Origin: a virus
Reading direction: 5' to 3' (one strand)
IMG/VR virus record: IMGVR_UViG_3300046001_006174
Coordinates: 1 to 38,217 of that record
Length of the DNA stretch: 38,217 nucleotides
Below the pieces are notes generated by a model that was not told the origin of the DNA, did no database searches, and worked only from the letters and a program-made list of their open reading frames with translations. Both the position numbers and the translations under genes were made by a program. Positions 18,743-27,426 of the stretch are shown piece by piece (position 1 is the stretch's first letter; every line of letters starts with the position of its first letter).

Positions 18743-20163
18743 ACCAGACCCAGCACGCCCCGCACAATCTCGCCGCAGAGCAAGCCGTTCTGGGCATCAT
18801 CCTTTCCGACAACCAAGCGGTTGACCGGATGGAAGGCCTAGAGGGCCGTCACTTCTACGACCCGTTCCACGGTCGCCTTTTCGATGAGACGCTAGCGCTT
18901 ATCAAGATTGGCCGCGCCGCTGACCCGCTGGTCATGGCCGCGCGCATGGCGAACGACGAAGCCGTCAAGGAAGAGGGTGGGATCAAGTATTTCAGCGACC
19001 TGTTCGCCAGCGCTCCGCCATCGGCTAACGCCCGGTCATATGCCGACACCCTGCTAGAGGTTGCCACCCAGCGCGATCTGCTGCGGGCCTGCGATGACGT
19101 GCGGGCCGCTATCGTCTCGGCTGAGAGCAAGGAAACCGGCGACATTGCGCTAGAGGCTGAGAAAGCCTTTACGGAGATTGCACGCGGCGGACTGACCAAA
19201 GACGCATGGCACGACGGCGAGACGGCTCTAGGCCGCGCCTACGACCGCGCCAGGGCTGGCAATGGCCTTCCCGGCACTGCGACGGGGATTAGCTCACTCG
19301 ACGCCGTTCTGGGCGGTATGCGCCCCGCTACGCTGAACCTGTTTGCAGGCCGTCCCGGCATGGGCAAGAGCGCCGTAGGGGTGCAGGCCGCTATCAGCGT
19401 CGCCAAGTCTGGAAAGGGCGCGGCGTTCTTCTCGCTCGAAATGCCAGAGGAGCAATGCAGCGTCAGGTTCGGCGCATCGCTCGCTTATGACCGCATGGCG
19501 CCGGTTTACTCAGGTGTCAGTGACAACCCGACGTTTGAACAGTTCGAGCGCGGTAGCCTGACGCCGGATCAATGGCGCCGTCTGGACCGTGGCGTTGAGG
19601 CCATGAAGGGCTTGCCTATCAGCCTCGACTTCCGGTCACGGCTGAAGGTGTCGCAGATGACGGCGGCAATCCGTCGTCAGGTCCGCAAATGGGCCAAGGC
19701 GGGCATTGAACCGGGCGTGGTGGTGATTGACCACTTCCTGCACATCGCCAGCGAGGCGGGCCAGAGAGGCGAAGCAGCCGAACGCTATACCGCCATTGCA
19801 AACGACCTGCTGCACATGGCCAAGGTGCTGAACATCCCCATCATGCTTCTGTGCCAGCTCAACCGGGGCGTTGAGGGCCGGGACGACAAGCGGCCTAGCC
19901 TTGCCGATCTGAAGTGGACCGGCGCCCTAGAGGAAAACGCCTTCAGCGCGACGTTCCTCTATCGCCCGGAATACTACTGCAAGCCACCCGTGAATGAGAA
20001 CGATGACATGGCTTGGGACAAGTACCAGGCCGAGAAGTCGAAGGTCGCAAAGCGCCTGTTTTTCATTGTCGAGAAGAACCGGGGAGGGCGCTCTAACGAG
20101 CAGATCGAAACCTTCTGCGACATCGGCTGCAACGCCATCATGGATTTGGAGTGCGGACATTGA
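18739..20163 (+). CDS. DnaB-like replicative helicase
   Basis: A 474-residue DnaB-family helicase that unwinds DNA at the phage replication fork. The N-terminal DnaB domain (about 8-110: HNLAAEQAVLGIILSDNQAV) precedes a RecA-like motor with Walker A GRPGMGKS (204-211), FFSLEMPEEQ (230-239) and Walker B VVVIDHF with Asp331, then LLCQLNRGVEGR and the Arg-finger region near LFFIVEKNRGGRS. Full length for the family. It is followed, by TTGA overlap, by a DUF1376 protein that may act as loader or primosome component. Confidence 0.95.
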   Translation: MNQTQHAPHNLAAEQAVLGIILSDNQAVDRMEGLEGRHFYDPFHGRLFDETLALIKIGRAADPLVMAARMANDEAVKEEGGIKYFSDLFASAPPSANARSYADTLLEVATQRDLLRACDDVRAAIVSAESKETGDIALEAEKAFTEIARGGLTKDAWHDGETALGRAYDRARAGNGLPGTATGISSLDAVLGGMRPATLNLFAGRPGMGKSAVGVQAAISVAKSGKGAAFFSLEMPEEQCSVRFGASLAYDRMAPVYSGVSDNPTFEQFERGSLTPDQWRRLDRGVEAMKGLPISLDFRSRLKVSQMTAAIRRQVRKWAKAGIEPGVVVIDHFLHIASEAGQRGEAAERYTAIANDLLHMAKVLNIPIMLLCQLNRGVEGRDDKRPSLADLKWTGALEENAFSATFLYRPEYYCKPPVNENDDMAWDKYQAEKSKVAKRLFFIVEKNRGGRSNEQIETFCDIGCNAIMDLECGH

Positions 20164-21092
20164 AGCGTGAAAACTTCTATCGCCGCAACCCGAACGACGC
20201 CTTGGCTGGCATGGTCGGAATGAGCCTGGAAGAACGCGGCGTTTATAACACCGTGATCGACCTTCTCTATTCGACGTGGCGCCCTGTCGAGGATAACCGC
20301 GCGTTTATTGCCAACTGGTGCGGCTGCGCTGTTCAGAAGCTTAACCCCATCATTGAGCGCCTTATCGGCCGTGGAAAGCTCATCCGGTTTGAAGAAAATG
20401 GCGCCAGCTACCTCTCAAATTCGCGGTTTGAAAGCGAGCGCAGCGACGTCAAAGGCAGCGGAAAAACCCGGTCAGGTCGGGGAGAAGTCGGGGAGAAGTC
20501 GCCGGGTGTCGAGGAGAAGTCGGCAAGTGTCGAGGAGAACCCCCCACTTCTCGATACCGATGTTGAGGAAAATCAACCGGTTAAAGCCCTAGAGAAGAGT
20601 AGAGTAGAAGAGAGTAGAGAAACCCCCATAGCCCCCAAGGGGGCAGTCGATGGCGGAAAGCCGAAGATCACCCTTCGCCAAGCTGATGTTGAGGCGGTGT
20701 GGTCAATCGCTCCTCCGAAAGCCAGGGAGCGTTCAAGCCGGGCGGATGTGCTGAAGGCGCTTCAGGGCGCGGCCCGGCGCGGCAACCACCCGGCCGAGGT
20801 GATGGTTGGGGTTTCGGCCTACTACGCCAGCCGGGAAGCGACCCGGAACGACGGCGAGTACGCCAAGGGCATCCATCGGATAATCATCGCTGATCGGTGG
20901 AAAGATTTCATTCCAGCCGGTGGAATGAAAACCCAGACCGATCCAAGTAACTGGCCGCATGAGCGGTGGCGCGTGGTGCTTGATCGCTATAAAGTTACTG
21001 GCAAGTGGCCTGAAAACGCTGGACCTTCACCTGAAAATGAGGGAACGTTTGTGCCAGATATGCTCAAAGGTTCTTTGGAGCGCGCCGCATGA
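20160..21092 (+). CDS. DUF1376-containing replication protein
   Basis: A 310-residue protein from TTG 20160, which overlaps the helicase stop by TTGA; GTG 20151 is the alternative. The N-terminal DUF1376 domain (residues ~1-100: FYRRNPNDALAGMVGMSLEE, RGVYNTVIDLLYSTWRPVED) is a winged-helix domain of phage replication initiators. A repetitive Glu/Ser linker follows (VGEKSPGVEEKSASVEENP), then a C-terminal helical domain ending ERWRVVLDRYKVTGKWPENA. It probably recruits the helicase to the origin. Confidence 0.82.
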   Translation: MKRENFYRRNPNDALAGMVGMSLEERGVYNTVIDLLYSTWRPVEDNRAFIANWCGCAVQKLNPIIERLIGRGKLIRFEENGASYLSNSRFESERSDVKGSGKTRSGRGEVGEKSPGVEEKSASVEENPPLLDTDVEENQPVKALEKSRVEESRETPIAPKGAVDGGKPKITLRQADVEAVWSIAPPKARERSSRADVLKALQGAARRGNHPAEVMVGVSAYYASREATRNDGEYAKGIHRIIIADRWKDFIPAGGMKTQTDPSNWPHERWRVVLDRYKVTGKWPENAGPSPENEGTFVPDMLKGSLERAA

Positions 21093-21382
21093 CGCCTAAA
21101 CAGCAAATGCTGATGCGAGGTCGACCGCACCTCGCCAAGCCAACGGCAACGCGCGCCGACTGTGAGCGTATTGCCAAGGCTGTTGCCGTCGAATGGCGGG
21201 TGACGTTTGACGATATCCTTTTCGGCCGCAGCGAGCGCGACAACGCAGCTCGGCGCGAGGCCTGGCGACGGATCATCGACGAGACGGGATGTTCGATGGG
21301 CAAGCTTGCCGAGGTTTGGGGCGTTGAGCGCAACGTGGTGATACGCGGCATGAAAAACGAACGCTGGAAGGTCGCAGCATGA
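21089..21382 (+). CDS. DnaA domain IV-like DNA-binding protein
   Basis: A 97-residue protein whose residues ~25-92 resemble the C-terminal DNA-binding domain of DnaA: RIAKAVAVEWRVTFDDILFG, then SERDNAARREAWRRIIDETG, then MGKLAEVWGVERNVVIRGMK, corresponding to 'V..HY.V...D...R.R....ARQ.A..L......S...IG..FG.RDHSTV..A'. No ATPase domain is present. It could mark the phage origin or act as regulator. It overlaps DUF1376 by ATGA. Confidence 0.7.
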   Translation: MTPKQQMLMRGRPHLAKPTATRADCERIAKAVAVEWRVTFDDILFGRSERDNAARREAWRRIIDETGCSMGKLAEVWGVERNVVIRGMKNERWKVAA

Positions 21383-21413
21383 CCCACCAACCAGACACCA
21401 AGGGGGCGAGAGC

Positions 21414-21611
21414 GTGAGCGAGTGGCAACCGATAGCAACGGCTCCAAAGCATAAGCCCATTTTGGCTCGCAACCGCGAGCGTGGATATTACAGCCTCGTC
21501 ATCGCGGACGGTCCTGAGTGGGAGGCGCTGACATTTGATCGCAGGCGAACTGGGACGGGGTTTTACCCCACTGAATGGATGCCAAGCCAAAACGAGGAGA
21601 CCGCAAGGTGA
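21414..21611 (+). CDS. WQPIATAP small protein (DUF551-like)
   Basis: A 65-residue protein from GTG 21414 starting MSEWQPIATAPKHKPILARN and ending in FYPTEWMPS, the same frame as the gene at 24-269. The function of the family is unknown. Its stop is coupled to the next GTG. Confidence 0.75.
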   Translation: MSEWQPIATAPKHKPILARNRERGYYSLVIADGPEWEALTFDRRRTGTGFYPTEWMPSQNEETAR

Positions 21612-21811
21612 GCGAGCAGCAATCACGGCCCGGCCAGTTTGATGGCGTCAACCATCAGGCGTTTTCATCCATGTCTAAAACGGCCTTGGAATATCTCGCG
21701 CTAATACCGAACGACAACAACGGAAGCGGTCAAATCGCATCGAACCGCGAGGGTGCAGAGCGTGAACTTCGCCGCCGCGCCATGTTCGCCGCATGGGAGA
21801 TTAAGCCATGA
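21608..21811 (+). CDS. Small hypothetical protein
   Basis: A 67-residue protein from GTG 21608 (VSEQQSRPGQFDGVNHQAFS ... EGAERELRRRAMFAAWEIKP). GTGA overlaps the previous stop and ATGA the next start. It was not recognised. Confidence 0.65.
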   Translation: MSEQQSRPGQFDGVNHQAFSSMSKTALEYLALIPNDNNGSGQIASNREGAERELRRRAMFAAWEIKP

Positions 21812-21993
21812 GCGAGACGCCTGACCTGAAAGTTGTTCCCCATCCAGAAAGCATCGAAAGCGCCGCCGTGGGAGATTGGACGCCAGCGCCAGGCTACGCC
21901 TATTTCACCGGCCACGAACCGCCACGAAACAGGGACAGATCGCACTTGCGTGACGCAACAATCGCAGCACGGAAGGATGGCGTTCATGAATGA
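21808..21993 (+). CDS. Small hypothetical protein
   Basis: A 61-residue protein (MSETPDLKVVPHPESIESAA, AYFTGHEPPRNRDRSHLRDA). Coupled starts and stops are the main support. It was not recognised. Confidence 0.6.
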   Translation: MSETPDLKVVPHPESIESAAVGDWTPAPGYAYFTGHEPPRNRDRSHLRDATIAARKDGVHE

Positions 21994-22216
21994 CGCAACC
22001 ACACCCGATAGCCTGAGGGCGTTCAGTGAGCGCGTCTATTACGACGACGCTTGGTGCAATGAAGCGGCGGAAATGATCCGCGCCGCTGCTGACGAGATAG
22101 AGCGGCTGACACTTGGTGGGGATGAACGGCTTGAGGGCTCAACACCGCTTTACGGCGAGTTCAACGGTTACGAACGCCTGACCATCGAAAAGCCTGTGGA
22201 TCCAAGCCATGACTGA
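21986..22216 (+). CDS. Small acidic hypothetical protein
   Basis: A 76-residue protein from ATG 21986 (LRAFSERVYYDDAWCNEAAE, MIRAAADEIERLTLGGDERL). It overlaps its upstream neighbour by 8 nt and its downstream neighbour by 8 nt. The function is unknown. Confidence 0.6.
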   Translation: MNDATTPDSLRAFSERVYYDDAWCNEAAEMIRAAADEIERLTLGGDERLEGSTPLYGEFNGYERLTIEKPVDPSHD

Positions 22217-22391
22217 CACCGCAGAGACCATTCATGATGGCCGCGCGTGGTCGCTTGTAGTCTCAAAGCTGCCTGAACCGAAGATCGAGCGTAACGGCCA
22301 ATCAGTCATCATTGACGGTGTGGGCTATGTTCTGGTCAACGCGGCAACTAAGCGCCTTTTCGATCAGGTGAGGAGGGGCTCGCTACAATGA
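22209..22391 (+). CDS. Small hypothetical protein
   Basis: A 60-residue protein (IHDGRAWSLVVSKLPEPKIE, then NGQSVIIDGVGYVLVNAATK), apparently a small beta domain. ATGA-coupled to the next gene. The function is unknown. Confidence 0.6.
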   Translation: MTDTAETIHDGRAWSLVVSKLPEPKIERNGQSVIIDGVGYVLVNAATKRLFDQVRRGSLQ

Positions 22392-22576
22392 AGCGCTGCC
22401 TTGCCAAAGTCTCACCCCAAGACGCCCAATCCGCCTGCGAAGGCAAGGAGCGCTATGAGAGCCCGTTTCTGGCTCACAAGGTCGGCGCAAGGCGCAACCA
22501 GCGCGGAATAGCCATCAGCATCTATCGTTGCCCCCACTGCGGCGGCTTCCATCAAGGAAATAGGGAGCGGAGATGA
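22388..22576 (+). CDS. Small Cys/His protein
   Basis: A 62-residue basic protein ending in YRCPHCGGFHQGNRE, a single CxxC with nearby His that suggests a zinc knuckle, after KERYESPFLAHKVGARRNQR. Proteins of this 'Y.CP.C...H..' kind are common in phages and are of unknown function. ATGA-coupled on both sides. Confidence 0.65.
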   Translation: MKRCLAKVSPQDAQSACEGKERYESPFLAHKVGARRNQRGIAISIYRCPHCGGFHQGNRERR

Positions 22577-23079
22577 CTAACCATTGGGTCAAGGGCATCA
22601 GCCGTGATCTGCTGCGCACGGCCTTCCGGGACTATTTCGGCATCTACGAGTCGTCGGCAACGCTGTTGGTCGAACTGTACCAGGCGGGGCGGGACGAAGA
22701 GGGCCTTAGCAACCCGGTCCCCGTCAAGGATCTCTGCTACCGTCTCTCGTCCCACCGATCGCTCAACGCTGGAGCCCTATACGAGCGGGTTAGGGTTCTC
22801 CGAGCCGCCATGTCGCCAGAAGCCATTGAGCAGGACAACTCAAACTACTGGCTGACTGACGTGGGCTTTGACGATGCCGCCGGGGCTATCAGGGACCTTG
22901 CCCGAACGCTGACGAAGGATTTCGTGGTCGAGAACATCACGCCCGCGCCCAAGGTGGTCAGCATACCTGCCAAGCCCAAGGTTCGCCAGCTCTGCGCCGA
23001 CACGCTCTTGCTCCCGTTCGGCCAGATCACCGAAGCCCTGTCATCGGCCGGCGTGATGCGGCTTACCGCAACGGCCTGA
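22573..23079 (+). CDS. Hypothetical DNA-binding-like protein upstream of the terminase
   Basis: A 168-residue protein, helical with a possible winged-helix layout (ESSATLLVELYQAGRDEEGL, PVKDLCYRLSSHRSLNAGAL, YERVRVLRAAMSPEAIEQDN). Late in the early right operon, it might be a transcriptional regulator. This is inferred from layout and position. Confidence 0.6.
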   Translation: MTNHWVKGISRDLLRTAFRDYFGIYESSATLLVELYQAGRDEEGLSNPVPVKDLCYRLSSHRSLNAGALYERVRVLRAAMSPEAIEQDNSNYWLTDVGFDDAAGAIRDLARTLTKDFVVENITPAPKVVSIPAKPKVRQLCADTLLLPFGQITEALSSAGVMRLTATA

Positions 23080-23123
23080 GACCAAGACCGCACGTGAGAT
23101 TATGTCCTCGGAGGACTAAGACC

Positions 23124-23309
23124 GTGACCCACCCTGAGTACCTTGAAGCCCACCACGCCAAGACCGAAGCCGCATTCACCCGCGTGAACGCCCTTCTAGG
23201 CTCTGGCAAGGCTGATGAGGCCAAGACCGCGCTAGAGGCCATGAGGACCGATCTGGACGCCTTGTGGGCTATTCGCAGGGAAGCGGCGAGCCGGGAGGTT
23301 GCGCCTTGA
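23124..23309 (+). CDS. Small helical protein before terS
   Basis: A 61-residue protein from GTG 23124 with GGAGGA about 10 nt upstream (VTHPEYLEAHHAKTEAAFTR, then DEAKTALEAMRTDLDALWAI). TTGA-coupled to the small terminase gene. The function is unknown. Confidence 0.65.
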   Translation: MTHPEYLEAHHAKTEAAFTRVNALLGSGKADEAKTALEAMRTDLDALWAIRREAASREVAP

Positions 23310-23971
23310 GCGACAAGGCTAAGCGCAGCAAGGTTGATTGGGAAGCTGTCGAGCGCGAATACCGCGCAGGACAGCTTTCTGTATCCGAGGTTGGCAGGCA
23401 ATACGAAGTTAGCCACACCGCGATCAACAAGCGCGCCAAGGCTGAAGGATGGACCAGAAACCTAGCGGAGAAGGTCCGTCAGGTGGTTTCAGAGCGTCTG
23501 GTTTCAGACGAGGTTTCAAAAGCCAACGTACGTGAAACCGTCGAGGCTGCAGCGGCCCGCGTGGTTGATGTTGTCCGCTCGCACCGTAAGGATATCTCAA
23601 CTGGCCGGATGATCGTCGCGACCCTGTTTGAGGAACTGCTGGAGTCGTCGGTTCATCGAGACGAGATCGACGAAGCTATCGACCTTGAAACAGCCAAGGA
23701 CACCAACGGCCAACGTGCTGCGATGATGCGCCGGGCCGTGGCGCTTCCTTCAAGAGCTGCCGCCATGCAGAGCCTCGCTGGCGCCCTGAAGAACATCGTC
23801 ACCCTGGAACGGCAGGCTTTCAACATCGAGGGCGGCGAGACGGACGAGCCCGCTACCAAGGGCGACGTAAGCGCCGCGCTGGGAAAACTGGATCGAGAAG
23901 CACGTGACAAGCTCCGAAGCGTTATCAGAGGCATTGTTGCGGGACCCGAAGGCGACGTGGCACGCGCTTAA
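23306..23971 (+). CDS. terS: Small terminase subunit
   Basis: A 221-residue protein from TTG 23306, in a TTGA overlap. N-terminal HTH (KVDWEAVEREYRAGQLSVSE, VGRQYEVSHTAINKRAKAEG, residues ~8-48) would recognise the packaging site. The central helical region (RVVDVVRSHRKDISTGRMIV) is the likely oligomerisation part, and the C-terminus contacts the large subunit. It overlaps the large terminase gene by 68 nt, which supports the assignment. Confidence 0.85.
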   Translation: MSDKAKRSKVDWEAVEREYRAGQLSVSEVGRQYEVSHTAINKRAKAEGWTRNLAEKVRQVVSERLVSDEVSKANVRETVEAAAARVVDVVRSHRKDISTGRMIVATLFEELLESSVHRDEIDEAIDLETAKDTNGQRAAMMRRAVALPSRAAAMQSLAGALKNIVTLERQAFNIEGGETDEPATKGDVSAALGKLDREARDKLRSVIRGIVAGPEGDVARA

Positions 23972-25559
23972 CTGCGCCGACGCTCGCGAAAGCCTGCACG
24001 ACTACTGCGGCCTGATCGAAATCCCCGGCGCGCCGGTTGAAGACGACGACGATCAGGACGTTCTGACGGTCAAGCCGATTGAGCGCCCGCAAGCGGCCCA
24101 CCACATCCTCCTGAACGATAAGCTGGAAGCTGTAGAGCGTGGCGAGATCAAGCGCTTGATGGTCTTCATGCCGCCAGGCTCGGCCAAATCGACCTACGCG
24201 AGCGTGGTGTTCCCGTCGTGGTTCATGGGCCGCAAGAAGCGCCGCAACGTCATCGTCGCGACCTACGCGTCTGATCTTGGCCGAAAGATCGGCCGGAGGA
24301 TGCGGTCTATCGTCAAGCAGCCCATCTATGCGGAGATATTTGGAACCGGGCTGGCTGCAGACCAGAAAGCCGCAGATGAATGGGCGCTGGATAACGGCAA
24401 CGAGTTCATGTCGGGCGGCATCCTATCAGGGATCACCGGCAACCGCGCTGACGGGATCGTTATTGATGATCCGATCAAAGGCCGTCAGGACGCCGACTCC
24501 GAAACGATCCGTGAGCGCACCCGCGCCGAGTACGAAGACAGCATCAAGACCCGTCTGAAACCGGGCGGCTGGATTGTCATTATTCAGACACGCTGGCACG
24601 CCGACGACTTGGCGGGTGGTATCCTGCCAGAGAACTACGACGGCCAGAGCGGCCCTGTCCTATGCCGTGACGGTGAAATCTGGGAGGTGCTGTGCATCCC
24701 GGCCGAAGCCAATCGGCATGACGACCCTCTAGGCCGCAAGCCCGGCGAGATGCTGTGGAAAGAGTGGTTCACGGCCGAACACTGGGCCTCTTTCCGGTCC
24801 AACGCCCGTACATGGTCGGCGCTCTTTCAGCAGAACCCATCGCCCGGTGACGGCACGTTCTTCATGCGCGAATGGTTCAAGCGCTATCGCCCTGGTGACG
24901 AGCCTCGCGACCTTCGCAAGTATCTGGTCACAGACCACGCGCCAACCGATGGAGCCGATAGCGATCCGAACGTCTGCAGGGTGTTTGGCCTCACTGAAGC
25001 CAAGGACGTCTACTATCTCGACGGCTTCAACCGGGTGCAGAAGATGAACCGCACATCGGACATGATCGTCGGCAACCGCGTTGCACATGCTGCTGGACGG
25101 ACACCGCCTGAAGATCCGCCGATGGACGGGCTGATCCGTATTCACCAGCCCTTCGCGTGGTTCCCGGAAGACGACAACAATTGGAAGACCGCCGCACCCT
25201 TCATCATGCAGCGGATGCGGGAGGAGGGCGTATTCACCCGCATTGAGCCGATCTCGCCTCACGGGCAGGACAAGAAGGCCAAAGCGCAAGGCTTCCAGGG
25301 CATGGCTGCCATGGGACGCGTTTACATCCCTGAAGGACCCGATGGTGACGCCATCATCAACGAGCTGGTCAAGTTCCCCACCGGACCGCACGACGAGGAA
25401 GTAGACGTGGGGGGCATCATGGGCCGAGCCATAGCCATGGCGCATCCGGCCATCGTGCGCGACGAGCCCAAGGCCCCGACCGGCCCGCCCAAGGGGATCA
25501 ACGAGATGACGTTTGACCAGCTTCTGGCGATGCAGCCGACGAAAAGGGATAGGGTTTAG
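23904..25559 (+). CDS. terL: Large terminase subunit
   Basis: A 551-residue DNA-packaging motor from GTG 23904. The ATPase domain has Walker A MPPGSAKST (89-97), Walker B GIVIDDP (Asp188-Asp189) and coupling motif IIQTRWHADDLAGG (227-239). The RNase H-like nuclease begins with acidic Asp344 (YLVTDHAPT). The protein is full length. It works with terS at the portal vertex to cut and package phage DNA. It resembles podophage- and siphophage-type terminases of Alphaproteobacteria. Confidence 0.95.
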   Translation: MTSSEALSEALLRDPKATWHALNCADARESLHDYCGLIEIPGAPVEDDDDQDVLTVKPIERPQAAHHILLNDKLEAVERGEIKRLMVFMPPGSAKSTYASVVFPSWFMGRKKRRNVIVATYASDLGRKIGRRMRSIVKQPIYAEIFGTGLAADQKAADEWALDNGNEFMSGGILSGITGNRADGIVIDDPIKGRQDADSETIRERTRAEYEDSIKTRLKPGGWIVIIQTRWHADDLAGGILPENYDGQSGPVLCRDGEIWEVLCIPAEANRHDDPLGRKPGEMLWKEWFTAEHWASFRSNARTWSALFQQNPSPGDGTFFMREWFKRYRPGDEPRDLRKYLVTDHAPTDGADSDPNVCRVFGLTEAKDVYYLDGFNRVQKMNRTSDMIVGNRVAHAAGRTPPEDPPMDGLIRIHQPFAWFPEDDNNWKTAAPFIMQRMREEGVFTRIEPISPHGQDKKAKAQGFQGMAAMGRVYIPEGPDGDAIINELVKFPTGPHDEEVDVGGIMGRAIAMAHPAIVRDEPKAPTGPPKGINEMTFDQLLAMQPTKRDRV

Positions 25560-25617
25560 CCGCAAGGTGCGGTATAAAGCACGAGTGGATGCATCACAGT
25601 GCGGATTATAGGCCGAA

Positions 25618-25800
25618 ATGACGGGTGTCCAGCTTCGGAAATGGCGGCTTCGCATGAGATTGAAGGTCGGTGAGGCCGCTCTAGCGCTGGGTGTGTCGCT
25701 TGACACTTACGCCCGGCTAGAGCGCCGCACTACTGTGGACAAACGGACGGCTCTAGCCTGTGCTGCGATCAGCATGGGTCTGCCGCCAGCGGAGGGGTAG
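25618..25800 (+). CDS. Small Xre-type HTH protein
   Basis: A 60-residue DNA-binding protein (LRKWRLRMRLKVGEAALALG, then VSLDTYARLERRTTVDKRTA). It lies just after terL in a gap containing a TATAAA-like sequence (25573-25578) and could regulate late transcription. This is inferred from position. Confidence 0.7.
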   Translation: MTGVQLRKWRLRMRLKVGEAALALGVSLDTYARLERRTTVDKRTALACAAISMGLPPAEG

Positions 25801-25804
25801 AGCG

Positions 25805-26095
25805 ATGGGAGCCTCGATAGTCTATCGGCGGATGACCAAGGCTGGCGGTCTCAGTAAGGAATACAACCTGAGTGTCGGCTGGAGGTCCATGCTTGCCCAG
25901 CTTCTCAGGGAGAATGGCTTGCGCGGCGGCCTTAACGCAGACGACATTCCGATGCTGGAAGAGGTCGCGCTGAACCAACTTAGGGGGCAGGCAGAGCCGC
26001 CATTTGACTGGTCCGAAGATATAAAGGACGCCTGCGAGAAGCTCATCGCGGAGATCCGAGAGCACAAATACATCGAAGTCGATGTGCTCTATTAG
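25805..26095 (+). CDS. Hypothetical protein
   Basis: A 96-residue protein from ATG 25805, with GGAGGGG upstream (MLAQLLRENGLRGGLNADDI, PMLEEVALNQLRGQAEPPFD, EKLIAEIREHKYIEVDVLY). It is mainly helical. It was not recognised. Confidence 0.65.
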   Translation: MGASIVYRRMTKAGGLSKEYNLSVGWRSMLAQLLRENGLRGGLNADDIPMLEEVALNQLRGQAEPPFDWSEDIKDACEKLIAEIREHKYIEVDVLY

Positions 26096-26110
26096 CGGAG
26101 GGGTGATGCC

Positions 26111-26488
26111 ATGTCGTCCAGTTTCGTAGCTAACATGATCGTTGAGGCCGCACGCATGACTGAACGCAAAAGCACAGAAGACTGGATCGACAGCCAGCTT
26201 GATCGGCAGAAGCGCACGCGAGAAGCGCAGGAGGCCTTTGATGCCGCAGTTCCCGCCAAGCGCCGCTGCCAGCACGGCGTTTACATCCCGCGCCCTGGAA
26301 CCTGCCCGCTTTGCGAGGAGATCCTGAGAAACGAGGAGCCGACGCAGGGTGAGTCGATCGACGCCCTCAACGCTAGCCTTGCCATGATGAACAAGGCGCT
26401 GAAGGAGCTTCGCGCGGCGGGGTACTCGATTGAGGTGTACGGCGGGCACGGTGACGTGAGCTATTTCATGAGCGGAGGGCCGGTGTGA
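26111..26488 (+). CDS. Hypothetical protein with Cys/His pairs
   Basis: A 125-residue protein. A charged helix (TEDWIDSQLDRQKRTREAQE) leads to CQHGVYIPRPGTCPLCEEIL, whose C-x-H...C-x2-C pattern may bind zinc, followed by a helical end. The function is unknown. Confidence 0.6.
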   Translation: MSSSFVANMIVEAARMTERKSTEDWIDSQLDRQKRTREAQEAFDAAVPAKRRCQHGVYIPRPGTCPLCEEILRNEEPTQGESIDALNASLAMMNKALKELRAAGYSIEVYGGHGDVSYFMSGGPV

Positions 26489-26943
26489 TGACCGAGGAAG
26501 ACGCGCGCCGCATCACGTCCGATCACGCGGCGCTTCTGCACGATGCCATGGCGCTCGTGCAAGAGCATCACAAAGCTATCGGCATCGGGAATTATTCTAG
26601 CTTTCTCCCTGATGACCCGGACGCTGCATCTGTCGTCATCAGCGGCGACATTGCGACCATCCACTACATCGACGGCGGGTACGGAGACGCATTCCCCGCT
26701 GAGTTCAACTTCGACGCCCGAGCCCTGTGGGACCCTAGCGTCATTCAAGAAGGCTATGTCCGCGTAGAGCGCGAGAGGATTGCGGCAGAGGAATTAGCCG
26801 AACGCCAGCGCCTGGAACGCGAGCGCGTGGAGTTTGAGCGCCTGCGCCGCAAGTTCGAGCCGACCGCAGACCTCCGCGCCGACATCCGAACAGCTATTGA
26901 GATTGAGACGCGGATTGCGGCAGAGGAGGCGAACGATGGCTAA
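26488..26943 (+). CDS. Hypothetical protein with C-terminal coiled coil
   Basis: A 151-residue protein (ITSDHAALLHDAMALVQEHH; SVVISGDIATIHYIDGGYGD) with a long charged helix at the end (ERERIAAEELAERQRLERER). It starts at ATG 26488 in a TGATG junction. It was not recognised. Confidence 0.6.
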   Translation: MTEEDARRITSDHAALLHDAMALVQEHHKAIGIGNYSSFLPDDPDAASVVISGDIATIHYIDGGYGDAFPAEFNFDARALWDPSVIQEGYVRVERERIAAEELAERQRLERERVEFERLRRKFEPTADLRADIRTAIEIETRIAAEEANDG

Positions 26944-27256
26944 ACAACCCACCATTGCCGAGATCGTGTCCGCTACACGGCCCCTTGCTGAAAGGATGAC
27001 CGAGCGGCGTATAAAGGACGCGCCGACCATTTTTCTTTATGCCGACAGATCCCCACCCATAGAACGCCGCACGCCAGCGCAGATCGCCCGCGATCCGGGG
27101 TTCTATTGGGTGAAGGATGACGACACCCGCTGGACTGTTGGTCAGTGGAGGGTTTCGGAGTGGGACGGACGCGCATGGTACGCCATCGGCCATGACGACA
27201 GCGACGACTACGACCCGCCGCACATCGGGCCACGACTGCAGGAGCCGAGCGAATGA
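26936..27256 (+). CDS. Hypothetical protein
   Basis: A 106-residue protein from ATG 26936. The C-terminal half is Trp-rich (DPGFYWVKDDDTRWTVGQWR, DGRAWYAIGHDDSDDYDPPH). Its layout resembles small WxPI-type phage proteins. It overlaps its neighbours at both ends. The function is unknown. Confidence 0.6.
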   Translation: MAKQPTIAEIVSATRPLAERMTERRIKDAPTIFLYADRSPPIERRTPAQIARDPGFYWVKDDDTRWTVGQWRVSEWDGRAWYAIGHDDSDDYDPPHIGPRLQEPSE

Positions 27257-27414
27257 CGCCGCTTCCTAGCTTTACCGGCCGTAAACGCGTGAAGCCTCTT
27301 TTGACCAGAGAGCAACGTGCGCGCCTTCACGAGTGGCGCATGAAGCGCGTTCTAGGTCGGCTGGTTCAAAACATGCTCAAGCCTAATGCCTTGCTTCGTC
27401 GAATGGGTCTCTAG
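27253..27414 (+). CDS. Small basic hypothetical protein
   Basis: A 53-residue Arg/Lys-rich protein (FTGRKRVKPLLTREQRARLH, EWRMKRVLGRLVQNMLKPNA). ATGA overlaps the previous stop. It may bind nucleic acid. It ends a tight cluster and is followed by an intergenic repeat element. Confidence 0.65.
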   Translation: MTPLPSFTGRKRVKPLLTREQRARLHEWRMKRVLGRLVQNMLKPNALLRRMGL

Positions 27415-27426
27415 CCGCGCCTATCT

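Noticed and set aside
21379-21417. 12-codon mini-frame MTHQPDTKGARA coupled between two genes
   Set aside because: Too short to support as a gene; probably the gap before GTG 21414.
24729-25706. 325-residue minus-strand frame across terL
   Set aside because: Antisense shadow caused by GC-rich third positions in terL; no protein-like motif.
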